The notes: a model not told the origin generated them from the sequence alone. 46,865 nt of DNA from Candidatus Ventrenecus stercoripullorum (GCA_018712835.1 DVGF01000062.1:1-46865); one strand, 5' to 3'. Counted from the first letter of the stretch, positions 23,227-31,580 are shown. Translations and numbers: made by a program.

Positions 23227-24229
23227 TTATTGTGGTGTAGATAGATTTTCTGTTAAACTTTCTATATATTGTTTTGTTGTCTCTCTATTTGTGTTGTCTA
23301 CTATATATTTAGCAAATTCTTTGTAATTTCCTTTGTTTTTTATTAAAGCAAAGAAAGTGTCTTTGTCAAAGCGGTTTATGTTATCCATTTGTTCTTGTAA
23401 AGAACATTTTAATTTTTTGTGAGGATGAATTTTGTATTTCTTTTTTGTTTCTTTTCCACTTAAAATTGTTTGCTTTTCAGGATTATCGAGATAGGCTAAT
23501 AAATCTGTGTAGTAGATGTGGTCTAATATTAGTAGTAACCGGTGAAATTTCCATGGTAGATGATATTTTTTATAAGCTTTTTTATATAATTTTTTTAATT
23601 GTTTTAATCCTTCATTCTTTTGATATTGATAGTTTATTGTTACAAAGAATGTTTTAGGAACATTTAATAAGATAGATAATTTGCTAAGTAAGTTGTCATA
23701 CATTTCATAGTTATGAAGAGAAGAAAGTATAGTGCTTCCTTTTTGCATCGTAATTCTTCTGATGGTATTTTTTTGTTTTCAAATTGAACATGGTGTATTC
23801 TTTGATAAACTATTTCAGCAAAATATTGTGTTTGAGCTTCTAGTATTAATCGCCCTAGGTTGCCTTTTTGATTGATGCCGGTTCTATCATTTTTTCTATT
23901 TGTTTGTGCTGCATGATGAATTTCGTGATAAATCATAATTTCTTTTAAAGACTCTTTTAGGTTTTGTCTAATATATATTGTTTTTGTTTTGGGTTCTTGA
24001 AATTCTTTAGCATCTGTTCCATACTTTTTTGCTAGGCGATGGGAGTTGTTGTAAAATTCAATTTTACTTGCATAGTATAAGACATTATCGATTAGTTCTT
24101 CTAATGTTATGTTTTAGGAATTACTTTTTCTATTGTGGCTACATAAAAGTAATTTGTAAAATACGTTAGAGTTCTATCATCGATGTCATTCTTTTTTTGT
24201 TGTATTATTTTTTTTATTTGTTCGTACAT
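23227..24229 (-). pseudogene. HExxH metallopeptidase-like gene with two frameshifts
   Basis: Three minus-strand frames together read as one protein of about 330 aa. They are MYEQIKKIIQQKKNDID (from ATG 24229), then ITLEELIDNV up to the zinc motif MIYHEIHHAAQTN and a likely third ligand in LEAQTQYFAE, then GSTILSSLHNYEMYDNLL to the stop at 23227. The first break is at the T4 run 24112-24115 and the second at the T5 run 23740-23744. In both cases one extra A on the coding strand restores the frame. The family is an unnamed gluzincin-like peptidase. It is either a recent pseudogene or the result of homopolymer sequencing errors. Confidence 0.75.
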
Positions 24230-24247
24230 AATCGTATTCTTTCTATT

Positions 24248-25135
24248 TTATTTTTTCTCTTGTTCGCAATGTTTGTAATATTCTTCTACAGTGATATTTG
24301 ATTTTGGTTTTTTATATTCATATAAACATAAGTTGTTTTTGTTATAGTTGTTTTTTAATTCATCAAGAATAAATTTTTCTTTTACATCTAATAGTAGTTC
24401 TTCTAATGAAGGGTATTCATGTATTCCTTTCCATTTCTCCCATGCATGTTCAAACCAGTAGTACTTGTTGTTTTTTTGATAGGTCAGAAATGTATGAGTT
24501 GGACATTTGTCGTTATCATAATGGACGATGAAATAAGTTTTTATATTTTGATATCCTTTAAAATAGTATCTTTCTAATTCTACTTGATCCCAACATACAC
24601 CAATTTTATTTTCTATTACTTCTTGTGGAGATTGTAATCTATATTTTCTAGAAAACGTTTCATCAATTGTTAAGTGTTTCTTTTTTTCGTCGTCCACCCA
24701 TCCATATTCTATTTGTTCTAGAAATGTCATAATTTCTTTTTCGGTATAGTAGTTCCATATACTGAGTGAGCCTGTTGCTTTTATAGGAAGTATTGGAGTA
24801 ATGTTATCTAATACCCATGCGTATCGTTCTTCCCTGTAATCCCCACAGATGTATTCTTGATGGCTCTTTTCTTTTATATTCTCTACATATTCTTTTGTCA
24901 TATAAATACAATCTACTAGGTTACATTTGCAGATAATGTTTCCAAAATTTAAAGGAGTGTTTTCTATTAAAGTAAAAAGTTCGGTATTGTCTTTCCAATT
25001 TTTTGGTATTTTTGTGGAACTTGCATGGATATAAAGCTCTCCTCGGTAATCCGTTTTCCAACTTCTGGTTTCAATCCACTTTTTCTTTTCTTTAATTAAC
25101 GTTGCATATGGCTCTGTTAAACTTAGTACTTTCAT
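24248..25135 (-). CDS. ASCH domain fused to a transglutaminase-like domain
   Basis: Protein of 295 aa. Residues 1-130 are an ASCH domain (MKVLSLTEPYATLIKEKKKWIETRSW, YRGELYIHAS, and a closing PIKATGSLSIWNY). Residues about 165-260 resemble a transglutaminase/papain-like core with Cys in KIGVCWDQVELER, His in PTHTFLTY, and an acidic residue in YYWFEHAWEKWKGIHEY. ASCH domains bind RNA or nucleic-acid modifications, so the fusion could act on an RNA- or nucleotide-linked protein target; this is inference. A TGTATAAT promoter and GGTGA ribosome site precede it. A stand-alone ASCH protein is at 31170. Confidence 0.7.
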   Translation of the reverse strand: MKVLSLTEPYATLIKEKKKWIETRSWKTDYRGELYIHASSTKIPKNWKDNTELFTLIENTPLNFGNIICKCNLVDCIYMTKEYVENIKEKSHQEYICGDYREERYAWVLDNITPILPIKATGSLSIWNYYTEKEIMTFLEQIEYGWVDDEKKKHLTIDETFSRKYRLQSPQEVIENKIGVCWDQVELERYYFKGYQNIKTYFIVHYDNDKCPTHTFLTYQKNNKYYWFEHAWEKWKGIHEYPSLEELLLDVKEKFILDELKNNYNKNNLCLYEYKKPKSNITVEEYYKHCEQEKK

Positions 25136-25187
25136 AAAATCACCATAATTTTATTATACATGATTTTTTTTATTTATAAAGACTCTG

Positions 25188-25907
25188 TTACCAGTTATGT
25201 GAGGAATAAATGACTTCGTTTGTTTTTTGGTTGATGGCTCCTAGTAAAAATATTCCATGATTGCAGTAGCCTGAATTGTCACATTCTCCATCGATAAGAT
25301 AAATTATAAAGTCGTTAATATTTGAGGTTGTTAAGGAATTAAATATATTTTGGTCTAGTAGTCCATTATTTTCAGTATATTCGTTTAGAGTACCTATCCA
25401 GATTGCTTTTTCTTTTAAGGCGCTTTCTAAGTCTTTTAAATGTGATGCTTGGTAGTAGAGTTCTATTATGGATGCTCCTTGTAAAAAGCCTGGGTTATAC
25501 TCAAATTTTATATTCGTGGCATCTTCTGGTATTTCTTTTGGAAAAACTTCTAAAAGGTAGTCATCTGAAACATAGTGAGAATAGTATTTTGGATTTGTTA
25601 TTGGATGTGTTGCTGTAAGACCAGCCGTGATAAAAATGGCGAAGAAAAGATAAAAGGGTAGAGCAAGCGTTAGTAAAACGTTTAGTATGAATGTTATGTC
25701 TTTGATATATTGTTTATGATCTAGTTTATATCTTAGTATTGTTACTAGTAAAAATAGTAGACAGGGAAAGATTCCTATGAAAATGATTAATAAGCGTAAG
25801 TACCAAGGAATTCCTATTCCGGTGCATAAAAACGGAATGCTTATCATAAAGCATAAGATTGTTAGAATGAAGGAGTATTTACTTTTTAAAAACAATTTTT
25901 TTAGCAT
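25188..25907 (-). CDS. Unknown membrane protein
   Basis: Protein of 239 aa. Three hydrophobic helices lie at about residues 12-32, 37-60 and 73-96. The remaining 140 residues are probably extracytoplasmic and contain CDNSGYCNHG, a possible disulfide pair. An extended -10 promoter (TGATATAAT) and AAAGAGG ribosome site precede it. No family recognised. Confidence 0.6.
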   Translation of the reverse strand: MLKKLFLKSKYSFILTILCFMISIPFLCTGIGIPWYLRLLIIFIGIFPCLLFLLVTILRYKLDHKQYIKDITFILNVLLTLALPFYLFFAIFITAGLTATHPITNPKYYSHYVSDDYLLEVFPKEIPEDATNIKFEYNPGFLQGASIIELYYQASHLKDLESALKEKAIWIGTLNEYTENNGLLDQNIFNSLTTSNINDFIIYLIDGECDNSGYCNHGIFLLGAINQKTNEVIYSSHNW

Positions 25908-26004
25908 GATAACCTCTTTTATATTTTTATTATATCATGGTTTTGGAAGTTACAGTTGCTTTCTTTTTGTTTTCTCGTTACAATAGATGTCAAATGGAGG
26001 CATT

Positions 26005-26721
26005 ATGAAATATAAGAAGTTGATTTTTTATTTAGATGGGACTTTAGTAAGTGATAGAGAGTCCATGAAATATGCTTTTTGTTGCGTATTAAAAGAATTA
26101 GGAATTACACCTTCTAAGAATTTGGCTTTAGAATGGTTAAAGTTTGATGATGCTTATTGGCATGAAATTGAAAGTGGAAGAACCGTATTTCCAGAATATG
26201 TGCAAACAAAGGAAGATAGAAGAGTTTATGCTCAGGCGATGAGATTTGTTTTATTTTTTGAAAGTTTTCCTATATCTTTTGAACAAGCCATTCATTTCAA
26301 TGATGTTTATTGTGAAAATTTAGGAATGAATATTGTACCGATTTTAGGTGCAGAAGAAGTACTTTGTTTTTTAAAAGAAAACTATGAAATTTATATTGCA
26401 ACAAATGGCCCTAGAAGGTCAGCTTTAAAAAAATTAGAGAATGCAAATTTATCTTCTTATATTTCTGGTGTTTTATCAAGTGAAGATGCGGGTATTACAA
26501 AGCCTTCTAAAATTTTCTTTGACTCTTTATTTCAAATGATGCAGTATCCTCATAAAGAAGAAGCACTTATGATAGGAGATGGTATTACTACTGATATTTT
26601 AGGGGGTATGCAGTATGGAATTGATACTTGTTTGTTTAATCCTAACAACAATCAAATTCCTATAGATTGCAAACCAACTATGAGTGTTCAAAGTTTACTA
26701 GAATTAAAAAGAAAATTATAG
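26005..26721 (+). CDS. HAD-superfamily protein with substituted nucleophile
   Basis: Protein of 238 aa of the YjjG/PGP-like HAD type. Motif II (IYIATNGP), motif III (GITKPSKIFF) and motif IV (MIGDGITTDILGG) are normal. Motif I reads LIFYLDGTL where the family has F-D-L-D-G-T: the nucleophilic Asp is Tyr9 (codon TAT at 26029-26031, one base from GAT). The other motif I Asp is kept. Without the nucleophile, phosphatase activity is unlikely, so it may be inactive or a binding protein. The start is ATG 26005 with GGAGG upstream; the frame opens at 25987. It is followed 36 bases later by an unknown gene. Confidence 0.85.
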   Translation: MKYKKLIFYLDGTLVSDRESMKYAFCCVLKELGITPSKNLALEWLKFDDAYWHEIESGRTVFPEYVQTKEDRRVYAQAMRFVLFFESFPISFEQAIHFNDVYCENLGMNIVPILGAEEVLCFLKENYEIYIATNGPRRSALKKLENANLSSYISGVLSSEDAGITKPSKIFFDSLFQMMQYPHKEEALMIGDGITTDILGGMQYGIDTCLFNPNNNQIPIDCKPTMSVQSLLELKRKL

Positions 26722-26757
26722 TTTATAAGAGCTTAAAAAAAAAGGGAGGTTATATTT

Positions 26758-27702
26758 ATGAATTCTTTTGTATATCGTTTTTACATGCGGGATGAAATGA
26801 TTTTAAAAACGGTTATTTTTGCTTCGGCATTTGGTTTGGTGATTGATTCTTTTAAAACAGCGGATGAACAAGGGAATTTCCCTTATCGTATTCGTTTTTA
26901 TCATGGAAATAATATTGTTGGATATATGGATTGTCAATGCGATGATTTTTCATATTTTAATGTAGGCAAAAAATATCCCTTTGTTTTATTTACGCCGGTT
27001 GGGAATATTACTGGGTATTATTCTAGTTATAGTCACGAAAACTCTTTTATTTATCAATTAGATCTTTACCACCCAGAAGAAGTGGATATCGTTAGTGGCC
27101 ATTTTCATATTGCTCGCAAGAAATCGTTAGCTTTTTTTGAAGATGAAGAAGTTAATTATTTTATTGGTACATATGCTAATGCATTTAAAAATGGAGAAAG
27201 AGTAGTTGATTTGTCTACTAATTACTGTGTTAGTCAACAAGCACTTTCTATAAGAGATTATCGTAGCTTTGAAGAAATTACATATGGATATTATGGGGAT
27301 TTTTATATTTATCATAGGAAGATAGAAAATCGTGAAGAGAAAATTTTATCAAAGATAGCAATCTCTAACCAAAGATATCCTGATTGTGATGGCTCATTTA
27401 CTTTTGTTGATACTAATAAAGGGTATTCTATTCACAATATGCGTGATAAGAAAGGAAATATTTTATTTGACGTTATTCATGCGGAAATTAAGAAACATGA
27501 TCCTTGTTTTTTTGAAACTTTGAATCGTGTAAGAGATGCTGTTACTTTTCCTGTTTATGGTGGAAATATTTCTTTATATGATCGATTTATTCATTTATCT
27601 TTTGAAAATAATGAGGAACTTTTTTCTATTTTCCAGGATTGTGAAGTAAAAGCATTGAAAAAAGAAAATCCGCTTGTTCGTAAGTATCAACATAGGAAAT
27701 AA
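26758..27702 (+). CDS. Unknown protein
   Basis: Protein of 314 aa, strongly beta-rich with many Tyr and Phe, no signal peptide and no membrane helix. Stretches such as PYRIRFYHGNNIVGYMDCQC, GNITGYYSSYSHENSFIYQL and YPDCDGSFTFVDTNKGYSIH suggest repeated sheets, but no family is recognised. A strong GGGAGG ribosome site precedes the start. It follows the HAD gene and the two may be co-transcribed. Confidence 0.55.
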   Translation: MNSFVYRFYMRDEMILKTVIFASAFGLVIDSFKTADEQGNFPYRIRFYHGNNIVGYMDCQCDDFSYFNVGKKYPFVLFTPVGNITGYYSSYSHENSFIYQLDLYHPEEVDIVSGHFHIARKKSLAFFEDEEVNYFIGTYANAFKNGERVVDLSTNYCVSQQALSIRDYRSFEEITYGYYGDFYIYHRKIENREEKILSKIAISNQRYPDCDGSFTFVDTNKGYSIHNMRDKKGNILFDVIHAEIKKHDPCFFETLNRVRDAVTFPVYGGNISLYDRFIHLSFENNEELFSIFQDCEVKALKKENPLVRKYQHRK

Positions 27703-27716
27703 ATTGTTTATATCAT

Positions 27717-27741
27717 AAAAAAAGAAAACTTATAGGTTTTC
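27717..27741 (-). terminator. Terminator of the minus-strand Ppx/PurA-like/UDG operon
   Basis: On the minus strand, GAAAAC and GTTTTC (27741-27736 and 27729-27724) form a stem followed by seven T. It overlaps the UDG-like gene's stop. Confidence 0.65.
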
Positions 27742-28449
27742 CCAAATTCTTTGGTATTGTTTTAGTTGCGTTTCTCCCTTTATTTGAGCAGTTGGATGGT
27801 ATAAGGGGATGATGGTAATATCTTGTAGAGCTATGATTGGAGAAGTTTCTATTGTTTTGGATAAGTTTTTTTCTATTTTAAAATGATAAATTTCTGATAA
27901 TGATAAAAGAGGATAGTAACCTAGTGTTACAATGATTTTCGGATTTACTATTTCTATTTGTTTTTTTAAAAAACAAGAACAATTTTTTGTTGATTTGTTT
28001 AAATCAATATTGTTGCCACGATAAGTTGTACCGGTTCTTGCACACATAATTGCGTTTGTAATAAAAAGAGAATTTAATATAGTTTCATCTATTTTTATAT
28101 TGTAATCCTTAGCAGAAAGAATTAAATATTTTGTTAACATTTTTTTGGTTAAGCTAGGCTCGGTGTCTATTAAATTTTGCCAGTGTTTTTCTGTGGGATT
28201 TTTTTGATATTCCGTGTGTAATTTTTGCATGTCTATATATGGACCCCAATCTTGCCCAATGACAAAAATTTTTGCATCTAGTCTGTGAAACCAATCGGTC
28301 CACATAGAGGGAATAGCTTGGCAAAATTCTTGATTTTTGTAAATGTTTATTAAAGAGCAATTGCTTCCATTTTTCTTTTTTAATGATAGGCATTTTTGGC
28401 AGTTAGATAGTTCTTTTAGTAAATTTTTGAATTTTTCTTCTTTGTTCAT
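27730..28449 (-). CDS. Second uracil-DNA glycosylase superfamily protein
   Basis: Protein of 239 aa. An N-terminal NCQKC pair (Cys17, Cys20) and later Cys in NAIMC and KNCSC could hold an iron-sulfur cluster. Motif I is KIFVIGQDWGPYID, the central strand NPKIIVTLGYYPLL, and motif II IIPLYHPTAQ. In motif I Gln-Asp replaces the Gly-Glu of family 4/5 enzymes, so activity may differ from uracil excision. It is the last gene of a three-gene operon with a PurA-like ligase (13 bases upstream) and a Ppx/GppA-like protein. AAGGAAA precedes the start. Confidence 0.8.
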   Translation of the reverse strand: MNKEEKFKNLLKELSNCQKCLSLKKKNGSNCSLINIYKNQEFCQAIPSMWTDWFHRLDAKIFVIGQDWGPYIDMQKLHTEYQKNPTEKHWQNLIDTEPSLTKKMLTKYLILSAKDYNIKIDETILNSLFITNAIMCARTGTTYRGNNIDLNKSTKNCSCFLKKQIEIVNPKIIVTLGYYPLLSLSEIYHFKIEKNLSKTIETSPIIALQDITIIPLYHPTAQIKGETQLKQYQRIWENL

Positions 28450-28462
28450 ATTTTTTCCTTTT

Positions 28463-29824
28463 TTATTTTATTAGCGGTTTTTTTAATATACGTTCCATAT
28501 TTTTTGGGCCTGTTCCAAGAGCTGCGATTTCTACTTGGGTGTTTCTCTCTAACCAATCAAAATATTCTCTTAAATATCGATTAAAGTAGTAATTTTCAAA
28601 GTTTCCTTTTTCTCCTTTATATTCTAGGCCTAAATGTTGGAAAAAATTTAAATATAAAACGTATGGATTATTGATTTGACAATTTAATTTTAGTTTTTTA
28701 ATATCTAAATCAAAGATTCTTCTTTCCATTTTTGTTACAGTTGTTTGTTCTGATTGATCGATAATGGTATTTGGTGGGAAATCTTTATCAAACATAGGAA
28801 GTTCTATTAGTCTTGTTTGATATTCTTGAATTTTTCTTGCTTTATACATTAAGCGTTCTAGCTCTAGTGCTTCTAGGAGAGTGATTTCATCTATTTTTAT
28901 TGATTTATAATTGTCTCCAAAAGTTTGTTTTAAGTATATTTCTGGGCAATGGCTCAGTAGTTTTTTTATCTTTTTAATTTTTAAAAAACTATTATAACAG
29001 TCGACGATACTACGATGAGGATATCCTCCATATAATGTGGCAATGTTAATTTCTGTCCATGTTAGTTCATCGCCATTCCCATAATTTCCAGAATAAATAA
29101 ATTCTCCCGAAGACGTAATATTGCTAATTCTAATCGGAAATGGTCGTATCACCATTATTGTCTCTAGTAATCTTTCTGCAGCAATTCCAGAGTCTGCAAG
29201 TAATTGCATAGTGGAAACTTCACGGCAAGTTGTGTTTGGGTAGTGTCCACTGTGGTTGATATCTAAGTCACATCCTTGGGCGCCTTCTAATATTACATAT
29301 TCATTAGGATTTTCTAAGTGTTGATATAATCTTTCATGCCATTCGTTGTTAGAACAAACTACAGCATTTTTATAAGTTTGAAAGAACTCTAAATTTTTTT
29401 CTTTCATAATTTTTTCACAAGTAACAGCATTGCCACCTTTAAATGTTGAACCAGTTTTAATATGTTCTTTTTCGTATTGTTTGTGGCGACTTTCGATTAA
29501 TGGGACCATTTCATGGACATAAATTTTTCTGTCTTTTAAGTATTTTTGGGCTTGTTCATATTCTGCTTGAAACACGGTCATGTCGATGGCGGAACCTGGA
29601 CCAATAAATAGTTCCGTTTCAGGATTTACGATTGAAACAGGAATATTTCTAAATACTGTAGCATTGCCATTTTCGTCAACAAAAGTGTGTCCAGCATTTG
29701 GCATACAGTTTGTTACTGCAGCACCTAATTTTATATTTTTGTCTGTTGCTATTTCGCCAACTACTTTGGCTTTTCCACAGCTACCAGCAGCCCCATCAAT
29801 GACAGCTATTACATTTTTATTCAT
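28463..29824 (-). CDS. PurA-superfamily ligase with PurZ-like active-site changes
   Basis: Protein of 453 aa related to adenylosuccinate synthetase (about 430). Kept: the N-terminal P-loop-like GSCGKAK, PNAGHTF (His46, equivalent to PurA His41), the ILEGAQGCDLDINHSGHYP block, and the C-terminal AALGTGPKNME. Changed: the catalytic Asp13 of PurA (GDEGKGK) is Ser15; the aspartate-binding loop TTGRxRRxGW reads TLYGGYPHRS; the guanine-binding T/NKxD appears as YLNFF at about residues 390-394, after an extra insert of roughly 100 residues. Phage PurZ enzymes, which make the 2-aminoadenine precursor, also lose the catalytic Asp and the GTP specificity. GGGGG precedes the start. The product is unknown. 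Confidence 0.8.
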   Translation of the reverse strand: MNKNVIAVIDGAAGSCGKAKVVGEIATDKNIKLGAAVTNCMPNAGHTFVDENGNATVFRNIPVSIVNPETELFIGPGSAIDMTVFQAEYEQAQKYLKDRKIYVHEMVPLIESRHKQYEKEHIKTGSTFKGGNAVTCEKIMKEKNLEFFQTYKNAVVCSNNEWHERLYQHLENPNEYVILEGAQGCDLDINHSGHYPNTTCREVSTMQLLADSGIAAERLLETIMVIRPFPIRISNITSSGEFIYSGNYGNGDELTWTEINIATLYGGYPHRSIVDCYNSFLKIKKIKKLLSHCPEIYLKQTFGDNYKSIKIDEITLLEALELERLMYKARKIQEYQTRLIELPMFDKDFPPNTIIDQSEQTTVTKMERRIFDLDIKKLKLNCQINNPYVLYLNFFQHLGLEYKGEKGNFENYYFNRYLREYFDWLERNTQVEIAALGTGPKNMERILKKPLIK

Positions 29825-29843
29825 AATTTCCCCCTAAAAGTTT

Positions 29844-30734
29844 TTATAAATCGTTGATGACTCCATTAATTAAATTTAAATCTGATGGAATAATCCAATT
29901 TGCGTTAGCTAATTTAAATAACACTAAAGGAATGATAGCGCCACTTCTTGCACCATCCATCCATTTTGGATTTCCAGGCATTAATTTGTATAACTCCTCT
30001 AAAGAAATATCGTAGAATACTTTTTCTGTTCCTTTTATATAGTCTTCTAAACTTAGCATGTATTTATGTATGTTATCGTGAAATAATGTGTTTTCTATTA
30101 AGTTAAATCCTGTTAGTAATTCGAAACGTTCTTCGCCACCTGTAAATATTGCACAGTCATAATCGGTATCTAAGTTTAAAGAGGCACATTTTTCTTTAAT
30201 GAAGTTTTCCATTTCTTCTATAGTGTTACCACTGTAAGGATTGTTTACTTTGTCAAAATTATTTAGTAAGTCTGCCACTCCAATTTTTAAATTTTTGGTA
30301 TCGGTAATTTTATTTTGATAAAATGTTACTAATTCTGTTGTTTTCCCACCCATATTAATAATTAATACTTTTTTTCCATTGTAATCGTTATCCATTGCTT
30401 TTCCTAAATAGTAGTTTTCAATACCGTGAGAAATAATATTAAAATGTAAGTCAAATTTATCATTAAATAGTTTTACTAGTTCTTGTTTTTTAGAAAGAGA
30501 AAGTTCTCTAAATATTCCGGTTACATAGATATGAGTATTTTCGTATTTTAAATTGTACGTTTCTTTTAAATGTGTAAAGTAATCACATAATTCTTGCAAG
30601 TTTTCTTCACTGATGCCTTTTTCTTTGTCAAAATTGTTTTTAAAATAAATAGAATGTTCTTCTAATAATGTTAGTTCTTTGTCGTATTCATAAACTTTAA
30701 TTGTTGATGAACCTAAATCAATATAGTATTCCAT
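29844..30734 (-). CDS. Ppx/GppA-like (ASKHA fold) phosphatase homologue
   Basis: Protein of 296 aa, the length of short Ppx/GppA proteins. It has phosphate-1 YYIDLGSSTIKVYEY, the helix region THIYVTGIFRELSLSKKQE (Ppx has T-S-A-x-R-x-A here), phosphate-2 INMGGKTTELVTF (Ppx GGGSTE), and CAIFTGGEERF. Ppx/GppA enzymes hydrolyse polyphosphate or pppGpp; the changed motifs leave the substrate open. Start ATG 30734 follows AGGAG; the frame extends three codons upstream. It is first in a minus-strand operon with the PurA-like ligase and the UDG-like protein. Confidence 0.75.
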   Translation of the reverse strand: MEYYIDLGSSTIKVYEYDKELTLLEEHSIYFKNNFDKEKGISEENLQELCDYFTHLKETYNLKYENTHIYVTGIFRELSLSKKQELVKLFNDKFDLHFNIISHGIENYYLGKAMDNDYNGKKVLIINMGGKTTELVTFYQNKITDTKNLKIGVADLLNNFDKVNNPYSGNTIEEMENFIKEKCASLNLDTDYDCAIFTGGEERFELLTGFNLIENTLFHDNIHKYMLSLEDYIKGTEKVFYDISLEELYKLMPGNPKWMDGARSGAIIPLVLFKLANANWIIPSDLNLINGVINDL

Positions 30735-30783
30735 AGTAATCACTCCTAGTAGTATTGTAACGCATTTCTATTTTTTTGAATAG

Positions 30784-31102
30784 TTATTTTTTTATTTGCT
30801 CTTTTAGAAAGTTTTTTCTTACTTCGATGATGTTTATGTTTGTAATGTCTATGTCTTTGTTTTGATATGTTTCTTTTAAGTAAGTCATGAAGTTTTTTTC
30901 TAAAGCGTTTTCGTCTTTGATTTTAAATTTATTTGTTATTGTATTGTGGAATTGTTTCGGTGTAGTTAATAGTTAGTTCTGGTGATGAAAACATGAGTCT
31001 TATCGTATCAGAACTTAGTGTAAATCTTTCTAGGTGATGTTCTTTAAAAAAGTGGTTTTTCCACATCCCATGGCTCCTCTTAAAATAATTAGTTTTCGCA
31101 TA
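30784..31102 (-). pseudogene. Decayed polynucleotide kinase/ATPase gene
   Basis: Starts MRKLIILRGAMGCGKTTFLK (Walker A GAMGCGKT) with a GGAAGTGA ribosome site, then stops early. One extra base in the A/T run near 31043-31051 restores EHHLERFTLSSDTIRLMFSS and ELTINYTETIPQYNNK, typical of the kinase domain of T4-PNK/RNA-ligase-like repair proteins. The remainder (IKDENALEKNFMTYLKETYQ to the stop at 30784) looks like the C-terminal tail, so most of the gene has been deleted. It is non-functional. Confidence 0.75.
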
Positions 31103-31140
31103 ACAATCACTTCCGTTTCCTTGGGTTTATTGTAACGAAA

Positions 31141-31171
31141 AAATGAAGAACCCTCAAGTGTTTCTTCATTT
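31141..31171 (-). terminator. Terminator after the small ASCH gene
   Basis: AAATGAAGAA (31141-31150) pairs with TTCTTCATTT (31162-31171). On the minus strand a T run follows. Confidence 0.75.
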
Positions 31172-31580
31172 ATAAAGATGTTTTTATTTTAATCTTGTCA
31201 TTATAGTTCCATAAGCCTAATTGGCCATTGATGTAGATAGGCTCGATTGTCTGGATATTTTCTAGTTTAAATCCATAATGATTATTTTCTTGATTATTTA
31301 TTTGATTTTCATAAACGATAGACTTTTTCTTTTTTAGCATAGTTTTTGCTTCTTCGTTTATTTTTACGCAATCTGTTAAGTCTGCGATACCTAGAATGCA
31401 ACCGGTAGGATATTCTAAATGAAATTGTTCATATTTTTTTATGGCGTTTTTGTCTATTCCTTTACCTGCATGAATTAGTATGGGACCACGATAGTTTGTC
31501 TTCCATGTGCGAAATTCATATTCTTTTAATCCTGCGATGATTAAAGAGGCAAAGGGTTGCTTGATTGTTATTACTTTCAT
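31170..31580 (-). CDS. ASCH-domain protein
   Basis: Protein of 136 aa consisting of a single ASCH domain: MKVITIKQPFASLIIAGLKEYEFRTW, then YRGPILIHAGKGIDKN, and closing INGQLGLWNY. ASCH is a PUA-like fold; some members bind RNA, and YqfB-type members hydrolyse N4-acetylcytidine. It has no other domain, unlike the fusion at 24248-25135. A 220-base leader with several hairpins separates it from a strong promoter (31836-31808), so RNA-level control is possible. Confidence 0.85.
   Translation of the reverse strand: MKVITIKQPFASLIIAGLKEYEFRTWKTNYRGPILIHAGKGIDKNAIKKYEQFHLEYPTGCILGIADLTDCVKINEEAKTMLKKKKSIVYENQINNQENNHYGFKLENIQTIEPIYINGQLGLWNYNDKIKIKTSL

Noticed and set aside
28463-29824. Annotation as ordinary adenylosuccinate synthetase (purA)
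   Set aside because: The catalytic Asp, the aspartate loop and the GTP-specificity motif are all changed, so the normal reaction is not supported.
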